A stretch of 64,000 nucleotides of DNA from Aedoeadaptatus ivorii (GCF_030815095.1 NZ_JAUSWF010000010.1:1-64000); one strand, 5' to 3'; shown: positions 7,606 to 15,705, counted from the stretch's first letter. The notes: generated from the letters alone by a model not told the origin. Translations and numbers: made by a program.

Positions 7606-7719
7606 GGTTGCAAAGATTTCGTAAATAGGCGAGAAATCGCGGATTTCGTTTCGGGAATCAGAAAAATTTGGTAAACTGAGTAGGTATATACAACTATGGG
7701 AAAGAAAGACGGAGATGGA

Positions 7720-8823
7720 ATGAGAAAAAAATGGACCGCTCTGCTCCTCGCCCTCGCCATGCTGATGACGGCATGCGGCGGCATAAAGCGGACGCCGGAG
7801 CGCTACGAGATTACTTTTTACGACACCTTCGACACGCTGGTTACCGCCATCGTCTATGCGGACAGCAAGGCCGAAGGCGACAAATATACCGAATTGCTCC
7901 ATAAGAGATTTCAGGCGCTGCATAGAATCTATGACGGCTTTAATCGCTACGAAAATGTCAGCAATCTAAAGGCGTTAAACGATGCGGCGGGAAAGGGAAA
8001 ATTCAGCGTAGAACCTGAGCTGATGGATCTCTTGTCGCTGTCGATCGAACGCTATAAAGAATACGGCGAGACCAATATCGCATTCGGCGCCGTAACGGAT
8101 ATTTGGAAGACGTATCGCGATCGTTATACGACGGAAAAAGGCCACGACCACGATCGAGAAAAGAACGCCGAATTGCCGCCTATGGACGCGCTACGACAGG
8201 CGGCCGCGCATACCAATATCGACGATATCGTGCTCTATCCCGAGGAGAACGCGGTGGAGATCAAGGACCCCGATCTCTCGATCGATTTGGGCGCCGTCGC
8301 CAAGGGCTATGCCACCGAAGTTGCCTGCCGAGAACTGGAAGAAGCGGGCTGTAAGGCGGCGCTGGTGAGTGCCGGCGGCAATGTAAAGCTGATCGGATCG
8401 GCGCCGGAGCCGAATCGCACCGCCTTCGGCATCGGCCTGCAGGACCCCGATGCAATCACCGAGAAGCGGCCGACGGCCCAAAATATGAAAGACGTCGTCT
8501 ATGCCAATAATACCTCGGTGGTCACCAGTGGTGACTATCAGCGCTACTATACGGTGGACGGCAAGAATTACCACCACCTGATCGATCCGGACACGCTGAT
8601 GCCGGCGGATCACTTCCGCGCGGTTTCGGTCATTTCCGAAGACAGCGGACTGGCGGATTTTTTGTCCACGACGGTGTTTTGTATGCCCTATGAAGAAGGC
8701 AGAAAGCTGGTGGATTCCCTAGACGGCGTCGAAGCCTATTGGATCTTAAAAGACGGCAGCATCGAATTTACCGAAAGCCTTCGAGACAAGTTGAAGAGCG
8801 AGGGGGCGAGCAATGCGAAATAA
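7720..8823 (+). CDS. apbE: FAD:protein FMN transferase (ApbE), lipoprotein
   Basis: 367 residues from the ATG at 7720, chosen because it begins a clean lipoprotein signal peptide (MRKKWTALLLALAMLMTAC, lipobox cysteine at 19) and follows CGGAGATGG; an upstream in-frame ATG at 7696 lacks a ribosome site. ApbE transfers FMN from FAD to Thr/Ser of flavoproteins such as RnfG/NqrC outside the membrane. Hallmarks are DTLVTA near the N-terminus, DLGAVAKGYATE near 196, SAGGNVKLIG near 222 and YHHLIDPDT near 288. It heads a tightly packed string of genes running to the hydrogenase at 10626, and the next gene overlaps its end by 11 bases. Confidence 0.93.
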   Translation: MRKKWTALLLALAMLMTACGGIKRTPERYEITFYDTFDTLVTAIVYADSKAEGDKYTELLHKRFQALHRIYDGFNRYENVSNLKALNDAAGKGKFSVEPELMDLLSLSIERYKEYGETNIAFGAVTDIWKTYRDRYTTEKGHDHDREKNAELPPMDALRQAAAHTNIDDIVLYPEENAVEIKDPDLSIDLGAVAKGYATEVACRELEEAGCKAALVSAGGNVKLIGSAPEPNRTAFGIGLQDPDAITEKRPTAQNMKDVVYANNTSVVTSGDYQRYYTVDGKNYHHLIDPDTLMPADHFRAVSVISEDSGLADFLSTTVFCMPYEEGRKLVDSLDGVEAYWILKDGSIEFTESLRDKLKSEGASNAK

Positions 8824-9313
8824 CGCCGTACTTTTTATCGTCGTGCACGCGCTGAATATCTTGATGGTATCCGCATTTTTAATATTGCTCCATTTTGCGC
8901 CGCCCTTGGAGCGATTGTTTTATGGCAGTATGGTCTTTCGCCTGCCCATTGCCCTATTGCTCTTTGCGCCCTATGTGGCGGCGGGAAAGTTCTTTTCCAA
9001 AAGCCCCGTCACCGACACAATCGCCCTGTGGATCGTTCCGGCGATCCTCTGGGCGCTTCTGTTGGGGATCGCGTATTTTGGCGGGGGCGGGGAGACCTTT
9101 TTGCGCGGGCCCTTTCGTTCGCTATGGCGCCTGCCGGCGGATACGCTGATGCTGCCGCAGATCGCGGCGATTCGCCTGTTGCGCCTTGTGCCTAAGCCCG
9201 CGGTATATGCCGCATTTTGCGTCTTGCCCCAGACCGCAGCGCTATTTGTCGCAGCGGTGGATGACTTGCGGTATCAGCGGCGCAAAAGACAGAGAATTCG
9301 AGAAAAATACTAG
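8813..9313 (+). CDS. Hypothetical membrane protein, about four segments
   Basis: 166 residues with hydrophobic segments near 7-27, 39-57, 70-90 and 130-150, and a basic C-terminal tail (RYQRRKRQRIREKY). No family is recognised. The start overlaps the last 11 bases of apbE, so translation is likely coupled. The location between an ApbE lipoprotein and PgpA gives no firm functional clue; a membrane partner or anchor for the ApbE target is one possibility, purely from context. Confidence 0.75.
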   Translation: MRNNAVLFIVVHALNILMVSAFLILLHFAPPLERLFYGSMVFRLPIALLLFAPYVAAGKFFSKSPVTDTIALWIVPAILWALLLGIAYFGGGGETFLRGPFRSLWRLPADTLMLPQIAAIRLLRLVPKPAVYAAFCVLPQTAALFVAAVDDLRYQRRKRQRIREKY

Positions 9314-9326
9314 AATAGAGGAAAGC

Positions 9327-9842
9327 ATGTATAAATACGATATGGAAGAATTGTATCGCCTGGCGTTGGATGCCCTCGCCGAAAAAGGCGTGCGGGTGCA
9401 GGACATCGCCGAGATTGTTTATGAGTTGCAAAAAGACTATGTGCCCATTACAATAGAACTATGTGAAGAAAATGTTTTGGCGGTTTTGCGGAAGCGGGAG
9501 ACGATCCACGCCGTATTGACGGCACTTGCCATCGACAAGGCGGTGGATCAAAAACTGTTCGACGAGCCGATTCAGACCATCATCGCCGAGGACGAAGGCC
9601 TCTACGGCATCGACGAAGTGATGAGTCTTTCGATCGTCAATGTCTACGGTTCTATCGGACTGACGAACTTCGGCTATTTGGACAAGAAGAAGATCGGCAT
9701 TATCGACAAACTCGACAAGATGAAGGGCAAGGAAGTTACCACGTTCTCCGACGATATGGTGGCGGCCATCGCCGCGGCGGCGGCCGCTCGATTGGCGCAC
9801 AGCAATCGCAACACAGAGGAGGCGGAAAATGCGCATGAATAA
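9327..9842 (+). CDS. pgpA: Phosphatidylglycerophosphatase A family protein (YutG-like)
   Basis: 171 residues from the ATG at 9327 (AGAGGAAAG upstream); a longer frame begins inside the previous gene and is rejected. It matches the small soluble Bacillota PgpA family, with an N-terminal helical region of about 60 residues (YELQKDYVP) and the core ETIHAVLTALAIDKAVD, EDEGLYGIDEV, YGSIGLTNFGYLDK and SDDMVAAIAAAAAARLAH. Members are annotated as phosphatidylglycerol-phosphate phosphatases of phospholipid synthesis, but this soluble subgroup is not well characterised, so the activity is inferred. It overlaps queT by 14 bases. Confidence 0.85.
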   Translation: MYKYDMEELYRLALDALAEKGVRVQDIAEIVYELQKDYVPITIELCEENVLAVLRKRETIHAVLTALAIDKAVDQKLFDEPIQTIIAEDEGLYGIDEVMSLSIVNVYGSIGLTNFGYLDKKKIGIIDKLDKMKGKEVTTFSDDMVAAIAAAAAARLAHSNRNTEEAENAHE

Positions 9843-10326
9843 ACGAACACAGTGGATTGCGACGACGGCAGTACTGGCCGCCGTCTATTACGGTCTGACG
9901 GTGGTATTGGCGCCGGTGTCCTACGGGCCCATTCAGTTCCGCGTGGCGGAAGTAATGAATCTCTTGGCATTTTATAATCCCGCCTTCGCGCCGGGCATCG
10001 TACTCGGCGTTCTACTGTCGAACATCACATCCCCCTTGGGTATATACGATATCTTTTTCGGTACCTTTCATACGGCCATCAGCCTGTATGTGATGGGAAA
10101 GATCCATCGGAAGTGGGTGGCGAGTTTGATGCCGGCCCTATTCTCTTGGATTATCGGTTTTGAGTTGTATCTGGTTTACGGCGGCGGAATCGCCGGTTTT
10201 CTCGGCATGAGCGCTTCTGTGGCGGCAAGTGAGCTGATTATCTGTACCCTGATCAGTCTGCCGGTCTACGAAGTCCTCGAGAGAAATCCGGGTTTTCGAT
10301 CCATTGTAAGTAAGAACCCTCAGTAA
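9829..10326 (+). CDS. queT: QueT-family ECF transporter S component
   Basis: 165 residues, about six hydrophobic segments, matching the QueT family of substrate-binding S components thought to import queuosine precursors (preQ0/preQ1 or queuine) with a shared ECF energising module. Conserved features are the start TQWIATTAVLAAVYYGLTV, QFRVAEVMNLLAFYNP near 36-51 and LSNITSPLGIYDIFFGT near 63-79. The start is either the ATG at 9829 or the in-frame ATG at 9835. No ECF A/A'/T genes are in the window. Unlike many queT genes it lies mid-operon with no preQ1 riboswitch in front. Confidence 0.88.
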   Translation: MRMNKRTQWIATTAVLAAVYYGLTVVLAPVSYGPIQFRVAEVMNLLAFYNPAFAPGIVLGVLLSNITSPLGIYDIFFGTFHTAISLYVMGKIHRKWVASLMPALFSWIIGFELYLVYGGGIAGFLGMSASVAASELIICTLISLPVYEVLERNPGFRSIVSKNPQ

Positions 10327-10355
10327 GAGTCCGTTGCAATACAGAAGGAGTGTAT

Positions 10356-10613
10356 ATGAAAGTCAATGTTTGCGTAGGTGCTCGTTGCACCATGATGGGA
10401 TCCAGCAATATGCTCGATGCGCTGGAAAACCTTCAAAAGCGGTATTTTGAAGAGGGAGAACTGGAAATCACCCATACCAACTGCTTGAATGTATGTAAGG
10501 AGCAAGGTACGGAGAATACGCCGGTGGTCGAAATCGACGGCGAACGCATCACCTCCGCCGCGCCCCAAGAAGTTTGTGAACGCATTTTAAAGCTTGCGGG
10601 AAAGATTGACTAA
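10356..10613 (+). CDS. Thioredoxin-like [2Fe-2S] protein (NuoE/HydC-like)
   Basis: 85 residues starting at the ATG at 10356, seven bases after AAGGAG. The cysteines follow the 2Fe-2S thioredoxin-fold pattern: CVGARC (C-x4-C, about 6-11) and CLNVC (C-x3-C, about 46-50). This is a short stand-alone version of the domain that forms NuoE and the small subunit of electron-bifurcating hydrogenases. It lies 12 bases before the [FeFe] hydrogenase gene, so it is a plausible electron-transfer partner; this is inference from adjacency and cluster type. Confidence 0.85.
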   Translation: MKVNVCVGARCTMMGSSNMLDALENLQKRYFEEGELEITHTNCLNVCKEQGTENTPVVEIDGERITSAAPQEVCERILKLAGKID

Positions 10614-10625
10614 TAGGAGGGAAAT

Positions 10626-12137
10626 GTGAAAGAGAGTTATGTAAGTGTCATGAGTCTGCGCCGCCGCGTCTTTGCCGAGGTGGCCAGAATGGCTTTTACG
10701 GACAGACCCATCGAAGAGCTGGAAACTGCCGGATATCGGCTTTTTCCCGGTCAACCGGAAAACGATCGCCAGGACATATTCCGTCAACGCGCCATCGCCG
10801 AAGAGATGATTCGGCTGGCCATGGGCATGGGGTTGAGAGATTACGGCGAATACATACCCGTCACCGACGGATTCGACAAGGTGGACGTAGACACCTCGAT
10901 CTTCGAGACGCCCTTGGTCGATGTGATCAAATTCGCCTGTGAAGCCTGCCCCACCCGTGCCTTTGTGGTCACCGACAACTGCCGCAGATGTATGGCGCAT
11001 CCCTGTACCAATGTCTGCCCGGTCAATGCCGTCAGCATCGGCAAGCACGGCGCGATTATCGACAAAGAAAAATGCGTCCGCTGCGGCCGCTGCAAAAACG
11101 CCTGCCCCTATAACGCCATCGTCGAATACGACCGCCCCTGTGCCTCGGTATGCGGGGTGGACGCCATCGAAAGCGACGAATTGGACCGCGCCATTATCAA
11201 CCACGACAAATGCGTCGGCTGCGGTCGCTGCGTGACCGAATGCCCCTGGGGCGCCATTGGCGATAAGACCATGATCTATCAGCTCGCCAAGGCATTAAAG
11301 AGCAAAAAACGCATCTACGCCATCCCCGCGCCGAGCTATATCGGCCAGTTCGGCGAATCCACCACCCCCGCACAAGTTCGCGCGGCCATGAAACAATTGG
11401 GATTCGAGGATATGGTAGAGGTCGGATTGGGAGCGGATTACACCACCCTGCACGAAGCCAAGGAATATCTGGAGCGCGTGCCCGAAAAGATTCCCTTTAT
11501 GGGGACCAGCTGCTGCCACTCCTGGACGCTTTTGATCGACTACCGCTTCCCGGAACTCAAGGACTATGTATCCGACTCCGGCTCGCCCATGCGCTATACC
11601 GCAGAACACATTAAGAAGGACGATCCCGAGGCCATGGTCTGCTTCGTCGGTCCCTGTACCTCCAAAAAGGTAGAGGCCGTCTCCGGCGATGTAAAGGAAT
11701 ATGTCGACTTCGTCATCACCTTTGAAGAGCTGATGGGCATGTTTGTCGCCATGGATATCGAGCCCGCTGAAATGGAAGTCACCGCCGAAGAAGAAGAGTC
11801 CTCTTCCTCCGCGCGGGGTTATGCCATCGCCGGCGGCGTCGCCGCAGCGGTCAAGGAAGTGGCGGAAAAGATCGATCCGGATCGCGACATTCAAATCGAA
11901 GGCGCCAATTCCCTGAAAGAGTGCATCAAGATGCTACAAATGGCAAAAGCCGGCCGAAAAGAGGGCCACCTGCTGGAAGGTATGGCCTGCGAAGGCGGAT
12001 GTATCGCCGGTATGGGCACCATTGCCGCCACCAACCGCGTGCGCAAGTCCGTACAAAGCTATATGAAAGAGTCTGAATACAAGACGCCCTTGGAAAACAA
12101 GCTCGTCGACGACAGCCTCAAGGACTTTAGCAAATAA
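10626..12137 (+). CDS. [FeFe] hydrogenase, group B-type
   Basis: 503 residues, GTG start after AGGAGGGAAAT. The N-terminus (RRRVFAEVARMAF) is typical of group B enzymes. Ferredoxin-like cysteine sets follow: C119-C122-C127-C131, C150-C153-C156-C160, C172/C176 and C196-C199-C202-C206. H-cluster motifs are TSCCHSW (294-300), GPCTSKKVE (342-350) and EGMACEGGC (451-459). The usual proline after TSCC is histidine here, and the third motif ends GCIAGMG rather than GCxxGGGQP. It would exchange electrons between ferredoxin or the upstream 2Fe-2S protein and protons/H2 in the cytoplasm; group B function is little studied. Maturation genes hydE, hydG and hydF lie 48 kb away. Confidence 0.9.
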   Translation: MKESYVSVMSLRRRVFAEVARMAFTDRPIEELETAGYRLFPGQPENDRQDIFRQRAIAEEMIRLAMGMGLRDYGEYIPVTDGFDKVDVDTSIFETPLVDVIKFACEACPTRAFVVTDNCRRCMAHPCTNVCPVNAVSIGKHGAIIDKEKCVRCGRCKNACPYNAIVEYDRPCASVCGVDAIESDELDRAIINHDKCVGCGRCVTECPWGAIGDKTMIYQLAKALKSKKRIYAIPAPSYIGQFGESTTPAQVRAAMKQLGFEDMVEVGLGADYTTLHEAKEYLERVPEKIPFMGTSCCHSWTLLIDYRFPELKDYVSDSGSPMRYTAEHIKKDDPEAMVCFVGPCTSKKVEAVSGDVKEYVDFVITFEELMGMFVAMDIEPAEMEVTAEEEESSSSARGYAIAGGVAAAVKEVAEKIDPDRDIQIEGANSLKECIKMLQMAKAGRKEGHLLEGMACEGGCIAGMGTIAATNRVRKSVQSYMKESEYKTPLENKLVDDSLKDFSK

Positions 12138-12150
12138 AGCGAAAACATCC

Positions 12151-12193
12151 AAAAATGAGTAAGTACGAAATTCCGTACTTACTCATTTTTTTT
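12151..12193. terminator. Bidirectional terminator with 17-bp perfect stem
   Basis: AAAAATGAGTAAGTACG at 12151-12167 pairs perfectly with 12174-12190, with A on one side and T on the other. It ends the hydrogenase operon and the convergent minus-strand gene, whose TGA lies inside the 3' arm. Confidence 0.92.
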
Positions 12194-13157
12194 GGGAGCG
12201 CGCCTCGCCGTTGCCCTTCGCCATCTCGCGGCGGATGCGGCCGAGTACGTCGTCTTTTGCCATCAAAGATTTCAGATTGTCCCGGTCCAAGAGAAAGATC
12301 TTTTCTCGGCGCAGCGTCGCCTTTGCTCGCGAGTCCAAGACGGCGGAGTCCATCAAGAGCACCTTCTCTTCTTTTACCGAGACGGGGAAGTGGGAGAGAA
12401 TGCCTTCTAAATGTTCGGGACCGGCGATCCCCTCGAAGTCGATCTTTTTAATCTCGACGGCATACACCACGCCGTCTTTTTGCATGGAAAAATCGAAGGG
12501 GAGCGCGGGATTTTTGACGTCGGTCTCGAGGATTTCGTATCCGCATTTTGCAAACGCTACCTGGGCGAGCTTTTCGTGGGTGAGCTCCTGCTCCAAGAGC
12601 GCGAGCGTCTGTACCAAGTGGAGCGGATCGAGTTTGATAATGGCGGTACAGCCATAGGTTTCATTTTCTTTGGGGATGTGGCGCACGTCGAAGGCCATAA
12701 TGCGATCGTCGATCACCGTAAAAAAACCGTGGGCGATGGCGTTTCGCATATGCCGGACCAACGCCGAGGTCTTGGTCTCGTCGTCGCCGGTGGTGAGGAT
12801 GATCTTTTGGCAATTGGTGCAGATCTTTTCCATATAGTAGTCGACGATGTCGTCGTCGATGTATTCCAGCACCAGCACGTCTTCCTTTCTGAGATGCAGG
12901 GTATCGACAATCATGCTGAAGCTAAAGTCTTCGTAGAGCTTTTCTTCGATCAGAATATTCGATGCCGATTGAAACGAATTGATATTCGGCACATACCACA
13001 ACAGATACTCCAGCGCCTCGGTGATCTCCGGGGCGAGGGGCAAGGGCCGGGGCCGATGTAAAAGAGAGTAGGGGCGGGCGTTGTCCGCGTCGCAGTCGTA
13101 TTGAAATGTACGAAAAGACGGCAAGTGGCCGTTTCGTTTGCCTTTGGTTCGATTCAT
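12183..13157 (-). CDS. Uncharacterised protein with HEPN-like RNAIAH motif and PD-(D/E)XK-like nuclease domain
   Basis: 324 residues; I recognise no named family. A helical middle region (about 45-160) contains RHMRNAIAHGFF: R138 and H143 fit the Rx4H catalytic motif of HEPN RNases. The C-terminal part (about 190-300) reads FAKCGYEILETD, then D222 in PFDF, then E235 and K237 in YAVEIKK, spacing that fits a PD-(D/E)XK (Mrr-like) nuclease core. Such domain pairs are known from defence and toxin proteins, but here the flanks are housekeeping genes (hydrogenase, rplM), with no toxin partner or mobile DNA. It is cytosolic (no membrane segment). The ATG at 13157 has only a weak GAAAGCGAG ribosome site. 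Function unknown; motif calls are by eye. Confidence 0.7.
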   Translation of the reverse strand: MNRTKGKRNGHLPSFRTFQYDCDADNARPYSLLHRPRPLPLAPEITEALEYLLWYVPNINSFQSASNILIEEKLYEDFSFSMIVDTLHLRKEDVLVLEYIDDDIVDYYMEKICTNCQKIILTTGDDETKTSALVRHMRNAIAHGFFTVIDDRIMAFDVRHIPKENETYGCTAIIKLDPLHLVQTLALLEQELTHEKLAQVAFAKCGYEILETDVKNPALPFDFSMQKDGVVYAVEIKKIDFEGIAGPEHLEGILSHFPVSVKEEKVLLMDSAVLDSRAKATLRREKIFLLDRDNLKSLMAKDDVLGRIRREMAKGNGEARSQKK

Positions 13158-13253
13158 GATGCACTCGCTTTCTATGGTCTATATAGCCTTTATACCGAAA
13201 CGCGGACGAATCTAACAAAAGGGCGTAGAATTGCGGTTTTATGCGGATTTTTC

Positions 13254-13282
13254 TTGACAAGGACCCAAAATTCAGCTACAAT
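13254..13282 (+). promoter_or_regulatory. Promoter of rplM-rpsI
   Basis: Consensus TTGACA at 13254-13259 and TACAAT at 13277-13282 have a 17-base spacer. The leader before rplM is then about 60 bases; I see no confident match to a known L13 leader structure. Confidence 0.85.
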
Positions 13283-13351
13283 AATTGCTAGTGTTTTAAA
13301 GCCCCGGAAACTTTTGAACATTCGTCTCTTTGATATAGCAGGAGGTCATCC

Positions 13352-13780
13352 ATGAAGACAACTATGGCGAAAGCCAATGAAGTAGATAGAAAATGGTATG
13401 TCATCGACGCCGAAGGCAAGGTCCTCGGTCGTCTGGCAACCGAAATCGCTAACATCCTTCGCGGCAAGAACAAGCCCATCTATACCCCGCACGTGGACAC
13501 GGGAGATTTCGTAATCGTCATCAATGCGGAAAAGATTAAGATGACGGGCAACAAATGGAACGACAAGGTATACGACTACCACACCGGTTATCCGGGCGGA
13601 CGTCGTGAAGTCGCTTACAGCGAAATCCGCGAAAAGCACCCCGAGCGCGTGATCGAATACGCGGTGAAGGGCATGCTTCCCAAGAGCCGCTTGGGCCGCT
13701 CCATGTTCCGCAAACTGAAGGTCTATGCGGGCAACGAGCATCCCCACGCAGCACAACAGCCGGAAGCATACGAAGTATAA
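13352..13780 (+). CDS. rplM: 50S ribosomal protein L13
   Basis: 142 residues, full length. It starts MKTTMAKANEVDRKWYVIDA with the family core LGRLATEIANILRGK and YDYHTGYPGGRRE and the end AGNEHPHAAQQPE. GCAGGAGG precedes the ATG. It binds 23S rRNA early in large-subunit assembly and is followed by rpsI in the usual conserved pair. Confidence 0.98.
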   Translation: MKTTMAKANEVDRKWYVIDAEGKVLGRLATEIANILRGKNKPIYTPHVDTGDFVIVINAEKIKMTGNKWNDKVYDYHTGYPGGRREVAYSEIREKHPERVIEYAVKGMLPKSRLGRSMFRKLKVYAGNEHPHAAQQPEAYEV

Positions 13781-13796
13781 GGGAAGGGTGATTTAG

Positions 13797-14186
13797 ATGG
13801 CAGAACAATACAGAGCAACAGGTAGAAGAAAGACGTCCGTAGCCCAAGTGCGTCTCCTTTCCGGTAGCGGAAAGTTCATCGTCAACGGTCGCGACATCCA
13901 AGATTTCTTCGGATTCGAAACCTTGCGCATCGTCGCAAAATCTCCCCTGGAGATCACCGAAACCGAAGGCAACTATGATGTCATCGTCCGCGTAAAAGGC
14001 GGCGGCTATACGGGACAAGCCGGTGCCATTCGTCAAGGCATTGCAAGAGCGTTGGTCGAAGCGGACGGCGAATTGCGCCCCATCCTCAAAAAAGCGGGCT
14101 TCTTGACCCGTGACCCGAGAATGAAGGAACGTAAAAAATACGGCTTCAAAAAAGCGAGAAAGTCTCCCCAATTCTCCAAGCGTTAA
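13797..14186 (+). CDS. rpsI: 30S ribosomal protein S9
   Basis: 129 residues, full length, with the typical ATGRRKTSVAQVRL start, GGGYTGQAGAIRQGIARAL near 75 and the basic C-terminal tail ending SPQFSKR that reaches the P-site. It lies 16 bases after rplM and is followed by a strong terminator. Confidence 0.98.
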   Translation: MAEQYRATGRRKTSVAQVRLLSGSGKFIVNGRDIQDFFGFETLRIVAKSPLEITETEGNYDVIVRVKGGGYTGQAGAIRQGIARALVEADGELRPILKKAGFLTRDPRMKERKKYGFKKARKSPQFSKR

Positions 14187-14192
14187 GATTAC

Positions 14193-14226
14193 AAAAAACC
14201 CGCATACATCGCGTATGCGGGTTTTG
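14193..14226 (+). terminator. Terminator of rplM-rpsI
   Basis: AAAACCCGCATAC pairs with GTATGCGGGTTTT around a five-base loop; the 3' arm ends in four T. Confidence 0.88.
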
Positions 14227-14241
14227 TTATGCCGAAAAACA

Positions 14242-14284
14242 GCGCCCCCGAAACGGTATAGAGCCGGTACGGGGGCGTTTTTTT
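14242..14284. terminator. Second hairpin, probably ending the minus-strand anti-sigma gene
   Basis: CGCCCCCG pairs with CGGGGGCG around a 19-base loop. Seven T follow on the plus strand and CTGTTTTT follows on the minus strand, just after the stop of the 14304 gene. Confidence 0.65.
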
Positions 14285-14303
14285 GCTGTGCAAATCGATT
14301 TGG

Positions 14304-15167
14304 CTACTCGAGGGGCCGAAGGTCCCGGTATATGGCGAGGAGCTCGCCCTTGTCGGCGTCTTTTGCCGTCACACCCAAGAGAATGCCGTCTCGTTCGGCG
14401 TAGAGGCTCGATCCCTGCACAATCACTCGAATGCCGTCGATGATGTGGGTTTCGATGGGTTCCTCGCCGCCGATTTCATAGCCGGCGCCGGGGATGTCGC
14501 GGCGCTGGTCGATATAGATCTCCTTGCCGTCTTTCGTCTTATAGTGAAAGGCGACGTAGTCGGTTTTTGTATCGTCTGTCGCGTATACGTCGGCATACTC
14601 ATAGGGGTAGCGCTCTGATAAGACCAGGGGCGTAAAAGTCAGTCGATCGGCCACGGAAGGGATCGGTTCATAGACGCTGAAGTCGATGTCGTCGGTCTCT
14701 TCTTCTAAGACGAATGTCGCCTGGCCGGTTGCATCGTCGAACTCGATGTGTTCGATCTCTTTTCCCTCTCGGGTAAAGAGCGGTTCCATTTTATCGAGGA
14801 CCGTCGCATCGGTAATTTCGCGGCCGTCTCGGTCGTAGAGCTTACCCTTTAAGGTTTCGGGCAGGGTTCTCTTCGACAGATGCGCGTTCGCCTTTTCCTC
14901 GTGGACGACGATACGGTTCGTGGGCGTTGCCACCTGCCGTATCGTCTCAACGATGCTTTCTCCGAAGCCCGTAAAGGGTAAGGTAAAGACCAAGAGCGCG
15001 GCGGCGGCCGCAATGGCGGGTGTTGTGCGGCGCCGCGCCCGGTTTCTTATGCGGCGGCGTACCGCTTCTTTGTCCCGTGCATCGGGCACATAGAGGGTTT
15101 TTAATTGCGCGGTCCACTCTTCTTCCGCCCGAAAATTCGAAGACTGCAAATCTTTAGGATTCTTCAT
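14304..15167 (-). CDS. Membrane anti-sigma factor-like protein (DUF4179-like)
   Basis: 287 residues. The first 45 residues are cytosolic and basic toward the membrane (RRRIRNRARRR), one membrane segment covers about 50-67, and about 215 residues lie outside the cell, mostly beta-rich with many acidic residues. The start overlaps the ECF sigma gene by 14 bases. GGAGG precedes the ATG at 15167. This arrangement is the usual one for an ECF sigma factor and its membrane-bound regulator. The external domain should sense a surface signal; which one is unknown. The family name is by resemblance only. Confidence 0.78.
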   Translation of the reverse strand: MKNPKDLQSSNFRAEEEWTAQLKTLYVPDARDKEAVRRRIRNRARRRTTPAIAAAAALLVFTLPFTGFGESIVETIRQVATPTNRIVVHEEKANAHLSKRTLPETLKGKLYDRDGREITDATVLDKMEPLFTREGKEIEHIEFDDATGQATFVLEEETDDIDFSVYEPIPSVADRLTFTPLVLSERYPYEYADVYATDDTKTDYVAFHYKTKDGKEIYIDQRRDIPGAGYEIGGEEPIETHIIDGIRVIVQGSSLYAERDGILLGVTAKDADKGELLAIYRDLRPLE

Positions 15168-15705
15168 AATATGCCTCCATCTCGCGTTGAATTTTTTTCA
15201 AAAGTCGGTGCAGTAGGACGCCCACATGGTTCGGCGTCAGCGCCATCAACGCCGCAATGTCCGCGTTGGAAAGCTCTGCGCCGAATTTATAGCTCAGGAG
15301 CAGTTGATCCCGCTCGCTTTGGCGTCGAATGATCTTTCGCAAATGCTCGTGTTCTTCCGCTCGCTCGATCCGATCTTCCACCCGTTCCTCGGACGGGAGA
15401 ATGTGGATCAGATTTTCCAGCGGCAGCCACTTTCTGCGAGCCTGTCTTCGATAGTAGTCGTTTAGGGTGTTTCTCGCGATGGAAAAAATCCAAACCTCAA
15501 AGCGGCCTTTTGCCGCATCGTATGCGGAGAAATTCGTATATACTTTTTGAAAGATATCTGCGGTTACATCCCGCACCGATTCTCTATCCGCCAAGCGGTA
15601 GGCGACGAATCGAAAGATCCGATCGAAATACGCTTCGTAGATCTCCTCGAAATTCGCCGCCTCCTCCCAAGCGGAAACGGAATCGATTCTTTCCGTTCTT
15701 TCCAA
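15154..15705 (-). CDS. ECF-type RNA polymerase sigma factor
   Basis: 183 residues. Region 2 (about 25-90) contains YFDRIFRFVAYRL, DVTADIFQKVY and FEVWIFSIARNTLNDYYRR. Region 4 (about 125-175) contains RDQLLLSYKFGAELSNADIAALM with a C-terminal helix-turn-helix. I place the start at a TTG at 15705, eight bases after AGGAGG; an in-frame GTG at 15714 directly abuts the ribosome site, adding three residues, and is less likely. It directs RNA polymerase to stress or envelope promoters and is probably held by the membrane protein whose gene overlaps its end. Confidence 0.9.
   Translation of the reverse strand: MERTERIDSVSAWEEAANFEEIYEAYFDRIFRFVAYRLADRESVRDVTADIFQKVYTNFSAYDAAKGRFEVWIFSIARNTLNDYYRRQARRKWLPLENLIHILPSEERVEDRIERAEEHEHLRKIIRRQSERDQLLLSYKFGAELSNADIAALMALTPNHVGVLLHRLLKKIQREMEAYYEES

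Noticed and set aside
9700..9835. preQ1 riboswitch before queT
   Set aside because: queT overlaps the end of pgpA, and no leader or pseudoknot-like sequence is present.
12183..13157. HEPN/MNT or other toxin-antitoxin pair
   Set aside because: No small nucleotidyltransferase or antitoxin-like ORF lies beside the gene; the neighbours are a hydrogenase gene and rplM.
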